Shown: in pieces, positions 25,034 to 32,975 of the stretch | How positions within the stretch are numbered: the first letter of the stretch is position 1 | Layout of the letters: every line of letters begins with the position of its first letter | DNA from: Pseudomonas delhiensis | Lineage (GTDB): Bacteria; Pseudomonadota; Gammaproteobacteria; Pseudomonadales; Pseudomonadaceae | Assembly (NCBI RefSeq): GCF_900187975.1 | Contig: NZ_FZPC01000015.1 | Coordinates: forward strand, 104,607 to 168,606 | Reading direction: 5' to 3' | Length of the DNA: 64,000 nucleotides | Made by a program: the position numbers and the translations under genes | Notes under the pieces: generated by a model | Told to the model about the DNA's origin: nothing | Seen by the model: the letters and a program-made list of their open reading frames with translations, nothing else | The model's database searches: none

Positions 25034-25567
25034 ATGAAAAAGTTCGTTGCTATTTCTGCCGCTTCCGTCGTCATGGGGCTGACCACCTTCGCAAATGCTG
25101 CCACCCCGGCCAGTGGTAACCCGGGCACCGTGCGCTTTATCGGTGAGATCGTCTCCGGCGCTTGCGGTATCGATGCCAAGTCCCTGGACCAGACTGTGTC
25201 CCTGGGGCAGGTTCCGGCCAGCCAGTTCAAGGCCGTTGGTGATCGTTCCACTCCGACCAAGTTCGACATCGTGCTGACCGAGTGCGATACCACCACCCAA
25301 AAGAACGCCCGCTTCACCTTCAGTGGCGTGCAGGACCCTGCGGTTCCTGCTCTGTTCGCCACCACTGGCTTGGCCAAGAACGTAGGTATCCGTCTGCAGG
25401 CCAGCGCTGGCGAAATGCTGGAGAACGGCAAGGAGCAGGTTGCCCCGGTAGTCCTGCAGGACGGCACCAATACCGTCAGCTTCGCCGCCATGTACGAAGC
25501 CACCGCAGCGAACGTCACCACCGGTGAGGCCGACAGCGTCGCCAACTTCACCGTCGCTTACAACTAA
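25034..25567 (+). CDS. Major fimbrial subunit, chaperone-usher operon 2
   Basis: 177 residues: a signal peptide (MKKFVAISAASVVMGLTTFA, cleavage after ANA), a pilin domain with N-terminal strand GTVRFIGEIVSGACGID, cysteines at the pilin positions (GACGID, LTECDTT), and a C-terminal strand ending ANFTVAYN. Codon use is GC-rich and looks highly expressed, unlike the AT-rich genes just upstream. The ribosome site is weak (GAGA 10 bases upstream). An intrinsic terminator follows, so the pilin can be made in excess over the usher, chaperone and adhesin. Confidence 0.87.
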   Translation: MKKFVAISAASVVMGLTTFANAATPASGNPGTVRFIGEIVSGACGIDAKSLDQTVSLGQVPASQFKAVGDRSTPTKFDIVLTECDTTTQKNARFTFSGVQDPAVPALFATTGLAKNVGIRLQASAGEMLENGKEQVAPVVLQDGTNTVSFAAMYEATAANVTTGEADSVANFTVAYN

Positions 25568-25590
25568 TCCGCCCTTATCGGCTGTTGTAG

Positions 25591-25616
25591 AAAAAAGGGG
25601 CGGTAGCCCCTTTTTT
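25591..25616 (+). terminator. Intrinsic terminator inside fimbrial operon 2
   Basis: AAAAAAGGGGC-GGTA-GCCCC followed by six T, 23 bases after the pilin stop and 37 bases before the usher start. It is a textbook stem with a T-run; partial read-through would supply the downstream genes. Confidence 0.9.
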
Positions 25617-25652
25617 CTTGTTTGTCTTCTTCCGGATCAACAGGTGGTTTTC

Positions 25653-28103
25653 GTGCGTCGTCGCAAACTTCTTTTGTCTTGCGTGTTGATTTCCTGTGCG
25701 CGTTATTCGTGTGCGGTGGAATTCAATTCGGAGTTCCTGAACATTGATGATAACGACGGTGTAAGCCTAGAGAAATTTGCCCGGGCCCAATACGCGGAGC
25801 CGGGAAGTTACCTGCTGGATATCATGGTGAACCAACGTTACTTCGGAACACGCTCCATTGAGTTCAGGAGCAGCGATGATGGGCAGAGCAGCTACGCTTG
25901 CCTGCCGGAAGAACTGGTGGCTATGTTTGGCCTCAAGGCCGAACTGCTCAAGACGTTGCCGCGCTTGGCGGGCGGCCAGTGCATGGACGTGCGCGCCATC
26001 GACGGCGCCACTGTCAGATACGAGCAGAACCTCGGTCGACTCTCCATCAGCCTGCCCCAGGCCTCGCTCGAATATGATGATCCGAGTTACATGCCGCCGG
26101 CGGCCTGGAGCAATGGCCTCGACGGTGCTCTGCTGGATTACCGGGTCATAGCCAACCATCGCCAATCCACCGCTTCCAGCGCCTCAGGTGATTCCACCCT
26201 CCTTCAGAGCTATGGCACCGCCGGCCTGAATATCGATGCGTGGAGAGTTCGAGCGGACTACCAGGCTCAGCAGGAAAGTGGCGGCCAGGACAATACGTTC
26301 AACGACCAAGGTTTCCAACTTAACCGTTTATACGCCTACCGAGCGCTACCCTCGATCCGCTCGAAGCTGTCGGTGGGTGAGGACTACCTTAACTCGGACA
26401 TCTTCGACACCTTCGCCCTGCGTGGTGTAAGTCTGAGCAGTGATGACCGCATGCTGCCGCCCAATCTGCGCGGCTACGCGCCGCTGATCAGTGGGCTGGC
26501 ACGCACCAATGCGACGGTCACGGTTTCCCAGCAAGGGCGCGTGCTGTATTCAACCACGGTGACGCCGGGCGCCTTCAGTATCCAGGACCTGAGCAGTAGC
26601 GTGCAGGGCACTCTGGATGTGACGGTGCGTGAAGAGGATGGCACCGAACAGGCCTTCACCGTCACCACCGCAGCTGTCCCGTTTCTCTCTCGCGAGGGTG
26701 AGTTGCGCTACAAGGTATCGGCCGGCCAGCCGCGCTTGACCGGCAGCGGCGGCATCGAGCCGAACTTCATCGCCTCGGAGTTTGCCTATGGCCTGCCCAG
26801 GGACGTAACCATGTATGGCGGCATGCTGGCGGCGCAGGACTACCTGTCCAGCGCCGTGGGCATCGGCAAGGACCTTGGCGCGTTCGGCGCGCTGTCTGCG
26901 GATGTAACCAACTCCCGTGCGAAGCTGCGCTGGAACGACAAGACGAGGGTGGGCAACTCTTATCGGCTTAACTATTCCAAGCGTTTCGACGCCATCGACA
27001 CCGACCTGCGCTTTCTCGGCTACCGCTTTTCGGATCGGACCTTCACCAACTTCTCTCAGTTTGTCGGCGACCCCGAGTCTTACTCGCTGAATTCGAGCAA
27101 GCAGCGTTACTCGGTGATGCTCGCTAAACATTTCTCCTGGCTCTCTGCAAGCCTTTCCTATGATCACTCAACTTACTGGGATGTGCCGTCCACGGATCGT
27201 TTTGGTTTGTCCCTGGCGCGCAGTTTCTCGGTAGGCAAGCTCAAAAACGTCAACGTCAACCTGTCGGCTTTCCAGACGAAGAACTCACAGAACAACGACT
27301 CGCAGATACTCCTGAGCGTGAGTATTCCCTTGAGTAGCAGTTCGATCATGTCGAGCAACGTACAGCACTCCAGTTCCAGCTCTTCCTCAACCAGCGTCGG
27401 CTATAGCCACGACTATGGCGACGGGCTGAGCTACCAGCTCTATGGCGGCATAGGCGACAACAAGTACGCCAACGCTTATGTGGCCAAGCGCGGCTCCATC
27501 TACAGGGCAAACGCGTCTGTTACTACCGATGGCAATACTTACCGCTCCTTCACAGCTGAGGTCGACAGCTCGCTGGTGGCTACGCGCCATGGGGTGTCGG
27601 CTCATGGGAACGGTTCCAACGGCGATACGCGGTTATTGGTTTCCACCGATGGCGTGCCGGATGTGGCCTTTGGCGGGCAGACACGCTCCGATGCCCGGGG
27701 TTACGCGGTCATGGACGGATTGCCCTCGTTCCAGGCCTATGAGGCCCGCGTGAACATGGAAAAGCTGCCGCTGGACATCGATGTGAGCAACCCGGTGCAA
27801 CGCCTGGCGCTGACCGAGGGAGCCATCGGCTACGTCAACTTCACCACAGGGCGCGGTCGAAACGCCTATGTCGCGCTGACCCAGGCCAATGGCAGGGCTG
27901 TGCCCTTCGGCGCCTCGGTCCAGGACAAACAGACCAGCAAGGAGGTGGGCATCGTGGGTGAAGAGGGGGTGGTCTACCTGCTCGGGGCGAAGGTGGGGGC
28001 GGAGCTGGTAGCCCGTTGGGGAAATGCGGGCAGTTGCACGCTGGCTGAATTGCCGGAAGAGGCCAGCATGACCAACGTTGCCAGACCGCTGCCATGCCGC
28101 TAG
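25653..28103 (+). CDS. Outer membrane fimbrial usher, operon 2
   Basis: 816 residues from a GTG start at 25653, chosen because AGGTGG lies six bases upstream and it gives a signal peptide (MRRRKLLLSCVLISCARYSC, then AVEFNSEFL). The usher N-terminal domain (VEFNSEFLN, then PGSYLLDIMVN), barrel, plug (LRGYAPLISGLARTNATVTV) and C-terminal domains are all present, with cysteines near the end (SCTLAEL, PLPCR). It is homologous to the operon 1 usher but clearly diverged, so the two operons build different fimbriae. A serine-rich stretch (VQHSSSSSSSTSVGYS) is unusual within the barrel. Confidence 0.9.
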   Translation: MRRRKLLLSCVLISCARYSCAVEFNSEFLNIDDNDGVSLEKFARAQYAEPGSYLLDIMVNQRYFGTRSIEFRSSDDGQSSYACLPEELVAMFGLKAELLKTLPRLAGGQCMDVRAIDGATVRYEQNLGRLSISLPQASLEYDDPSYMPPAAWSNGLDGALLDYRVIANHRQSTASSASGDSTLLQSYGTAGLNIDAWRVRADYQAQQESGGQDNTFNDQGFQLNRLYAYRALPSIRSKLSVGEDYLNSDIFDTFALRGVSLSSDDRMLPPNLRGYAPLISGLARTNATVTVSQQGRVLYSTTVTPGAFSIQDLSSSVQGTLDVTVREEDGTEQAFTVTTAAVPFLSREGELRYKVSAGQPRLTGSGGIEPNFIASEFAYGLPRDVTMYGGMLAAQDYLSSAVGIGKDLGAFGALSADVTNSRAKLRWNDKTRVGNSYRLNYSKRFDAIDTDLRFLGYRFSDRTFTNFSQFVGDPESYSLNSSKQRYSVMLAKHFSWLSASLSYDHSTYWDVPSTDRFGLSLARSFSVGKLKNVNVNLSAFQTKNSQNNDSQILLSVSIPLSSSSIMSSNVQHSSSSSSSTSVGYSHDYGDGLSYQLYGGIGDNKYANAYVAKRGSIYRANASVTTDGNTYRSFTAEVDSSLVATRHGVSAHGNGSNGDTRLLVSTDGVPDVAFGGQTRSDARGYAVMDGLPSFQAYEARVNMEKLPLDIDVSNPVQRLALTEGAIGYVNFTTGRGRNAYVALTQANGRAVPFGASVQDKQTSKEVGIVGEEGVVYLLGAKVGAELVARWGNAGSCTLAELPEEASMTNVARPLPCR

Positions 28104-28147
28104 GCAGGCTGTGTCCTTTCTCAATCGCTCAATTTGGAGAGCCATTC

Positions 28148-28888
28148 ATGTCCCATGCTTTCATTCTGCGCCATCAGGCGCTTCGTAGCGGCCTGATGGC
28201 CGCTTTCCTTGCCCCATTGCTGGCCCAGGCCGCTGTGATGCCAGATCGCACGCGTGTCATTTTCGAGGAGGGCTCTCAAGCAGTCAGCGTCACCCTCAGC
28301 AACAAGAATCCGCAGTTGCCGTTCGTGGTGCAGTCCTGGATCGAAAACGAGCAGGGCAAAAGGATCACCAGCCCCTTTATGGTGCTGCCGCCCCTGCAAC
28401 GCATCGAGGCCAATGAGCGCAGCATGATTCGAATCGTCAAGTTGCCGGAAACGGCCTTGCCCGCGGACAGGGAGTCGGTGTTCTACCTCAACGTGCGGGA
28501 GATTCCACCCAAGAGCGATGCGGCCAACTCGATACAGATCGCGTTGCAATCGAAGATAAAGCTGTTCTACCGCCCGGCTTCGGTAAAGCGTGAGCGTGGT
28601 CAGGATGTCGCGCGAGGGCTGGAAATCAAAATCGACCATGCCGGCAAGCAATTGCTGGTCGCCAACCCGACGCCTTTCCATATCACCGTGGTCGGCCTGT
28701 TGGCGGGCGAGGAGAAGAGGAGGCTGCCGATCGAGGCTGTCATGATCGATCCCCATGGCTCTGCCCGGTTTGCGCTAGCCAGCACATCGATCACTACGCT
28801 GCGGGTGTCCCACATGAATGACTTCGGCGGCCAGACCGATACCCCGTTCACCTGCTCGGCAATCCAGTGCAAGGCGGAGAACCCATGA
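28148..28888 (+). CDS. Periplasmic fimbrial chaperone, operon 2
   Basis: 246 residues: a signal peptide (ending LLAQAA), PapD-like N-terminal domain with the conserved Arg in PDRTRVIFEEG and the conserved Lys in QSKIKLFYRP, then a second immunoglobulin-like domain (ANPTPFHITVVGL). GGAGAG lies upstream of the ATG at 28148. Gene order differs from many cup operons because the chaperone follows the usher; in operon 1 of this window it precedes it. The stop overlaps the adhesin start by ATGA. Confidence 0.9.
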   Translation: MSHAFILRHQALRSGLMAAFLAPLLAQAAVMPDRTRVIFEEGSQAVSVTLSNKNPQLPFVVQSWIENEQGKRITSPFMVLPPLQRIEANERSMIRIVKLPETALPADRESVFYLNVREIPPKSDAANSIQIALQSKIKLFYRPASVKRERGQDVARGLEIKIDHAGKQLLVANPTPFHITVVGLLAGEEKRRLPIEAVMIDPHGSARFALASTSITTLRVSHMNDFGGQTDTPFTCSAIQCKAENP

Positions 28889-29901
28889 AATACCGTCGCT
28901 GGATCAAACTCTGCCTCACTGCCTTGTTGCTGGCTCTTTCGCAGGCGTCCTTTTCGATGCAGTGCAAGTCGATGGATGGCGGCACCTACCTGAGGGAGGC
29001 GATCGGCCCGGTCTCGGTGCCGGACACTGTACCGGATGGAACTATCATCTGGCGGTCGAGGACCCATGTCGTGCCGGCCAAGTGCTGGAAAGCCTACGAC
29101 CAGCACTTTGCCGAAGATGATCCTATCTACTTCTACGGCAACCCCGCCGGACTTGATGCCACTTCCTGGGGAATCGAGTTCGGCCTGGTGTACAAGCGAG
29201 TGACGGCCTGGGATGGCGACTGGAGCGCCAACCCGACCCAGGGCGTGAACAGTGGTTTCATCTCGCGCGGCTGTCCCAGCGCGGCTGGAACAGGGGATAT
29301 GAGTTGCTCGGAGGTGTACCCGACCATTGCGTTCCAGGTGGTGATCCGCAAGCGCGGACTCCTGCCGTTGCAACGCCCATCGCAGGATACCTACGACGTA
29401 TTCCAGTTCGACGGTTTGTACGGGCTAAACGGCGGCCCGAGCAACCCTTTCGGCAATTTCCGTTTCCAGCTCACGGGCCTGCAGAACATTGTCGGCACGG
29501 CCTGCACGGTCGATGTGACCGTGACTCCGGAACCGGGCACCGTCGATTTTGGTGTAATCCAGAAGACCACCACTGGTTTCTCGCCACCCCAACCGACAAA
29601 GCCCTTCAGCTTGGCGCTGGAGAAGAAGTGCAGTAGCGCCATCAACATCGGCGCGACCTTCGTCACTGCGAACCAACATGGGGATTACACCGTCCTGCCG
29701 GCGGGTGACAGTCAGTTCGGTATCCAGATCCGGGATAGGCACAGCAACTTGGTGCCGATCAACGAGCCTTTCCCGTTGGCCAATTTTGCCGCGGATATAA
29801 ATCGCATCGATGTGCCCTTCAGCGCCAGTGTGGTTTCTCTGGGCGATCCCCGGGTGGGGCCGTTCGAAGCGACCATGGTGGTCCAGTTGATCTATTACTG
29901 A
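28885..29901 (+). CDS. Two-domain fimbrial tip adhesin, operon 2
   Basis: 338 residues: a signal peptide (ending QASFS), an N-terminal domain (about 25-195) with cysteines (MQCKSMDGG, SRGCPSAAG, DMSCSEVYP) and an aromatic-rich surface (YFYGNPAG, WGIEFGLVYK), then a C-terminal pilin domain (VGTACTVDVTVTPEPGTVDF) ending MVVQLIYY. It is the last gene, overlapping the chaperone gene by four bases, with a terminator 87 bases after its stop. It is not obviously similar to the operon 1 adhesin, so receptor specificity probably differs. Confidence 0.78.
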   Translation: MKYRRWIKLCLTALLLALSQASFSMQCKSMDGGTYLREAIGPVSVPDTVPDGTIIWRSRTHVVPAKCWKAYDQHFAEDDPIYFYGNPAGLDATSWGIEFGLVYKRVTAWDGDWSANPTQGVNSGFISRGCPSAAGTGDMSCSEVYPTIAFQVVIRKRGLLPLQRPSQDTYDVFQFDGLYGLNGGPSNPFGNFRFQLTGLQNIVGTACTVDVTVTPEPGTVDFGVIQKTTTGFSPPQPTKPFSLALEKKCSSAINIGATFVTANQHGDYTVLPAGDSQFGIQIRDRHSNLVPINEPFPLANFAADINRIDVPFSASVVSLGDPRVGPFEATMVVQLIYY

Positions 29902-29988
29902 GGCACAGCGAGATCGCTCGGATCAATTGATTCCAGACGTTCCGACCGGATATCGCCTTGCCTTCGAATATTTGTGCGGAGAATACAT

Positions 29989-30013
29989 AGCGCCCTCATT
30001 GGGCGCTTTGTTT
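29989..30013 (+). terminator. Terminator of fimbrial operon 2
   Basis: AGCGCCC-TCATT-GGGCGCT followed by TTGTTT, a seven-base perfect stem with a T-rich tail, 87 bases after the adhesin stop. Confidence 0.8.
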
Positions 30014-30262
30014 CAAAGGCACGCGTCTTCGGTTCGGAAATAAGCTATTTCTTGGCGCCTATGAAGTCCGCCCGATCATGATATTCGGCAGCAGCGCCGG
30101 ATGCTGATGCTGGGCAGGCCCGGTTCGACACCGGCAAAGCGCTCATGAGGCATGTGCGCCCAGCGCGTCATCGATCATCTGGCGGGGCAAGTGCCGCATC
30201 ATTTCGCGGTGTTCGTGCGTGGCGGCGTCCACCGGATGGAGGCGGACGCTGACAGGTCGGCG
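30014..30262. other. Convergent intergenic region
   Basis: Together with 29902-29988 this is a 361-base gap between the rightward fimbrial operon and the leftward receiver/EAL operon. Apart from the terminator at 29989 I see no gene and no clear terminator for the leftward operon. Confidence 0.5.
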
Positions 30263-30670
30263 TCAGGGCTGCAGAGCGAGGCGCCGCTCGATATGACGTG
30301 CCGCTTGAGGATCGACCCGTCCCATGAATGCCCTGAGATCGGGGAGCTCCAGGGAGCCAGGGAGGCATATGCAGGTGCCTTCTGGGGGGAGGGGGACAAA
30401 CTGTTCCGGCAGGAACTGGCCCTGGTAGATCAATCCGTTCAGGCACACGCCGGCCAGGAACATGCGATCGAGTGACCTGCTGGCGATGAGCGGACCATTG
30501 ATGATCAGCACATCGAAGGGATGGCCGCAGCGGCCCAATATCTGCGCTTCTTCCAAGGATGAAGCCGTGGCGATGCGGTGGTAGCCCAGCTGGTTGAGCA
30601 GGCGCTCCACCAGTAACAGCTGATGGTGCCGGCTATCAGCGATCAGGATGCGTAGTGCCTTGCTGGCCAT
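30263..30670 (-). CDS. Stand-alone receiver-like protein lacking the phosphoacceptor
   Basis: 135 residues starting MASKALRILIADSRHHQLLL, with a receiver-like fold for about 110 residues. The second acidic residue is replaced (ADSR) and the phosphoacceptor position is Asn58 in DVLIINGPL, so normal phosphorylation is not expected. There is no output domain. The start at 30670 has AGGA eight bases upstream and lies 10 bases after the EAL stop, so the two form one leftward operon. It may bind the sensor kinase or the EAL protein as a decoy or scaffold; this is inference. Confidence 0.65.
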   Translation of the reverse strand: MASKALRILIADSRHHQLLLVERLLNQLGYHRIATASSLEEAQILGRCGHPFDVLIINGPLIASRSLDRMFLAGVCLNGLIYQGQFLPEQFVPLPPEGTCICLPGSLELPDLRAFMGRVDPQAARHIERRLALQP

Positions 30671-30680
30671 GCGGCGTTCC

Positions 30681-31961
30681 TCACTGGCCGTATAGGCAGG
30701 TGCCCGGCTGCCAGGCATCGCTACGGACATGCCAACGCGAACCCATCAGGTCGGTGGGGGCAGGCAGGTTCTCGACGAGCATGCCTGGCGCTTCCCTGTG
30801 CAGCAGGCGAGTCAGTGCGTGCCCCATGACCGGCTTGCAGAGGTAGTGCCCCTGCGCTATTTCACAACCCAACTGCTGCAAGTGTTGAAACTGGCTCTTG
30901 CATTCCACGCCTTGGGCCACTACCGGCAGGCCCAACGCTCGGCCGAGAGCGAGGGTGCCGGATAGCACCGCTCTGCGGCGGGGATTCTCCTCTAGATCAT
31001 CAAGGAAGCGCGCGTTCAGTTTCATTTCGGTGAATGGCAGCTCAACCAGACGTTCGAGTGTGGACTGGTCGGAGCCGAAGTCGTCGATGGCCAGCCCACA
31101 ACCAATCGTACGTAGGCGTAGCAGGTTCTTGAGGCAAAACGTCGGCATCTGAATGCTGCCCATTTCGCTCAGTTCGAAAGTGATGTGTCGTGGATCGATA
31201 CCAAGGCGCGCCAGGCAATGGGATACTCGCACCGCGAAACCGGGTTGCGCCAGTTGTGCAGCTTCCAGGTTGAACGCAAAGTGAAAGTGGCGGCCGCCAT
31301 AAGCCTGTAACACACTTGCTGCCTGATCTATCAGGGAAAATAACAGCGCATCAAGCAACCCCTGGCGGCGCAGTGCCGGTAGGAAATGGCCGGGTAGGAG
31401 GATATCGTCGTATGCTCGTTGCCAGCGCGCCAGGACTTCGAAGCCAGCGATGCCGCCGGTCTTCAGGGAAAACTTGGGTTGCATCGCCGGACGTATCTCG
31501 CCTCGACTCAAGGCTGCAATCACTTCGTGCTCGGAGGGAATTTCCTGGAGCGTGGGTAGACCCGGCAAGTCCAGACCGTGCCTGGGGAAACCATCGAGCA
31601 AGGCAGCCATCTGATCATGGGTCGCTGTCTCGTTGCTCAAGTGCATTACTTGCAAACCTTGAAGGCGCAGCAGTTTGGCGAGTGCCGGCCAGGTGCCCTT
31701 CGCCAGTTCGCCAATGATGGCCACGCCATGGGTCAGCCGCTCGCGCGCAACGGCCTGGAGGAAGTCCAGTCGCGCAGCAGGGTTGACGCGCAGATCACAG
31801 AGCAGCAAGTGCACGCCTCCAGCCTCGCGCATTTGCCGTAACGCGACAACGTCGTCGGACATCTCCAGGACAGTGGCATAGCCAAGCTGCCGCAAGAGCG
31901 TCGTGGCAATGGTGCGATGAAGGCTAGGGGTTTGCAGATTGAGCGCGGAAGGCGGACGCAT
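30681..31961 (-). CDS. REC-EAL protein, RocR/PvrR-like, probably catalytically inactive
   Basis: 426 residues. The receiver-like domain (1-125) keeps Asp56 in LLLCDLRVNP but has Gln-Thr where the Mg-binding acidic pair should be (ALNLQTPSLHR) and lacks the conserved Lys. The EAL domain (about 145-395) keeps EVLARW, the Asn in FNLEAAQL, FELSE and IDDFGSD, but the glutamate of the usual EGVE is Gln350 in VVAQGVEC. In RocR the corresponding Glu352 is the proposed general base, so phosphodiesterase activity is doubtful. RocR and PvrR control cup fimbriae with RocS/PvrS sensors, so this is probably a c-di-GMP-binding or titrating relative. A TAGGA-N4-TCCTA box lies 85 bases upstream. Confidence 0.85.
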   Translation of the reverse strand: MRPPSALNLQTPSLHRTIATTLLRQLGYATVLEMSDDVVALRQMREAGGVHLLLCDLRVNPAARLDFLQAVARERLTHGVAIIGELAKGTWPALAKLLRLQGLQVMHLSNETATHDQMAALLDGFPRHGLDLPGLPTLQEIPSEHEVIAALSRGEIRPAMQPKFSLKTGGIAGFEVLARWQRAYDDILLPGHFLPALRRQGLLDALLFSLIDQAASVLQAYGGRHFHFAFNLEAAQLAQPGFAVRVSHCLARLGIDPRHITFELSEMGSIQMPTFCLKNLLRLRTIGCGLAIDDFGSDQSTLERLVELPFTEMKLNARFLDDLEENPRRRAVLSGTLALGRALGLPVVAQGVECKSQFQHLQQLGCEIAQGHYLCKPVMGHALTRLLHREAPGMLVENLPAPTDLMGSRWHVRSDAWQPGTCLYGQ

Positions 31962-32268
31962 GGCCAGTTCCTAGAGTAAGGGGGAGATGTCCTGATTCTG
32001 GAAGGACATCGCTGGCAGTCATCTCGGCCATTTCTCTCTGTCGTGTAGGATTTTTCCTAATGACGGCTTCGAGCAGACGCAGGTATTGCCGAATTGATTT
32101 TCGGTGATGTTTTGTCTGTTCCCCTCAACGAACAAGATGCGGTATGCGCCAATTGGTTGCTCCCCCTCTGGTTAGAAGAGGGCACGGAGCAACGCTTGCA
32201 CACGTTTCTAACCGGAAAACCCCATTCGCGAACAAGCTCGCTCCTACAGTCGGTGCCGAGCGTAGCGC
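31962..32268. other. Intergenic region between EAL gene and pentapeptide gene
   Basis: 307 bases. It holds the EAL promoter with its palindromic box (32046-32059) and, nearer the pentapeptide gene, a degenerate copy of the dispersed GAACAAGCTCGCTCCTAC repeat (about 32230-32250). This marks the right edge of the fimbrial island. No gene seen. Confidence 0.6.
32046..32059. promoter_or_regulatory. RcsB/RocA-like palindrome upstream of EAL gene
   Basis: TAGGA-TTTT-TCCTA, perfect arms with a four-base spacer, 85 bases before the EAL start. Identical arms and spacing to the element at 14144-14159. Confidence 0.55.
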
Positions 32269-32922
32269 TCAATCCCAGCCACCGGGACAGCCCTTGCACC
32301 CCTGCATATTCGTCCCCTGGAAATTCCCGAACCTCGGCTTGCTGCCCCGCAGGTCCGCATCCTCCAGGTTCGCCTCCGCCAGCTTCACCTCCTGCAGGTT
32401 CGCATCGCGCAAATCCGCCCCCTTGAGGTCCGCTCGGGACAGCCAGGTCATCTCCAGGTCCGCCGCGCGCAGGTTGGCCTGGTGCAGTTTGCCGCCGCTC
32501 AGGCGGGCGAATTCGAGGTAGGCGGCGGTGAGGTCGGCGCCTTGCCATTGGGCGCCCTGGGCGAACAGGCCCCAGGCCTGGATGGCCACCAGGCTGGCGC
32601 CGGAGAGGTCGGCGGCGCGCAGGTTGGCTTGTTGCAGGCTGGCGCGGGTGAGGTTGGCGCCGCGCAGGTTGGCTTTTTCCAGGTTGGCCAGGTCCAGGGT
32701 GGCGTGGCGCAGGTCGGCGCCCGACAGGTCCGCGCCGGCGAGGTTCATGCGGCTGAGGTCCTGGCCTTTCAGATCGGCGCCACGCAGGTCGGCGCCGGGG
32801 CACTGGCTGCCGGGCTCTATGCGGCAGTGGGCGATGACGGTGGCGTCGGTGTCGGCGGATTCGTCGTTGGCGTGGGCCGGGCCGGCCAGCAGCAGGGCGG
32901 CGAGCAGGGTGGTGGTTTTCAT
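32269..32922 (-). CDS. Exported pentapeptide-repeat protein of the ped/exa cluster
   Basis: 217 residues: a signal peptide ([18 protein letters not shown]) followed by runs of A(D/N)LXX pentapeptides (ADLRGADLKGQDLSRMNLAG and on), interrupted near 125-155 and resuming to the C-terminus, which ends in a Cys pair (GCKGCPGG). The fold should be a right-handed quadrilateral beta-helix in the periplasm. GGGAG supports the start. A gene of this type lies beside pedE in P. putida. It follows pedE by 53 bases, with a hairpin between them. Function is unknown; export is atypical of gyrase-protecting pentapeptide proteins. Confidence 0.85.
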   Translation of the reverse strand: MKTTTLLAALLLAGPAHANDESADTDATVIAHCRIEPGSQCPGADLRGADLKGQDLSRMNLAGADLSGADLRHATLDLANLEKANLRGANLTRASLQQANLRAADLSGASLVAIQAWGLFAQGAQWQGADLTAAYLEFARLSGGKLHQANLRAADLEMTWLSRADLKGADLRDANLQEVKLAEANLEDADLRGSKPRFGNFQGTNMQGCKGCPGGWD

Positions 32923-32945
32923 GGCGTTCTCCCGGGGCATGGAAA

Positions 32946-32967
32946 ACCGCGCCCCTGGGGGCGCGGT
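32946..32967 (-). terminator. Hairpin between pedE and pentapeptide gene
   Basis: Ten-base perfect arms (ACCGCGCCCC and its complement) followed by TTTT on the minus strand, nine bases after the pedE stop. It is a likely attenuator or terminator limiting read-through. Confidence 0.6.
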
Positions 32968-32975
32968 CGATGGGC

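Noticed and set aside
30152..30475. Rightward 107-codon frame opposite the small receiver gene
   Set aside because: Lies antisense to a coding frame with clear receiver-fold similarity and a ribosome site.
14144..32268. Phage or ICE origin of the fimbrial island
   Set aside because: No integrase, transposase, tRNA or direct repeat that could mark an attachment site was seen at either edge.
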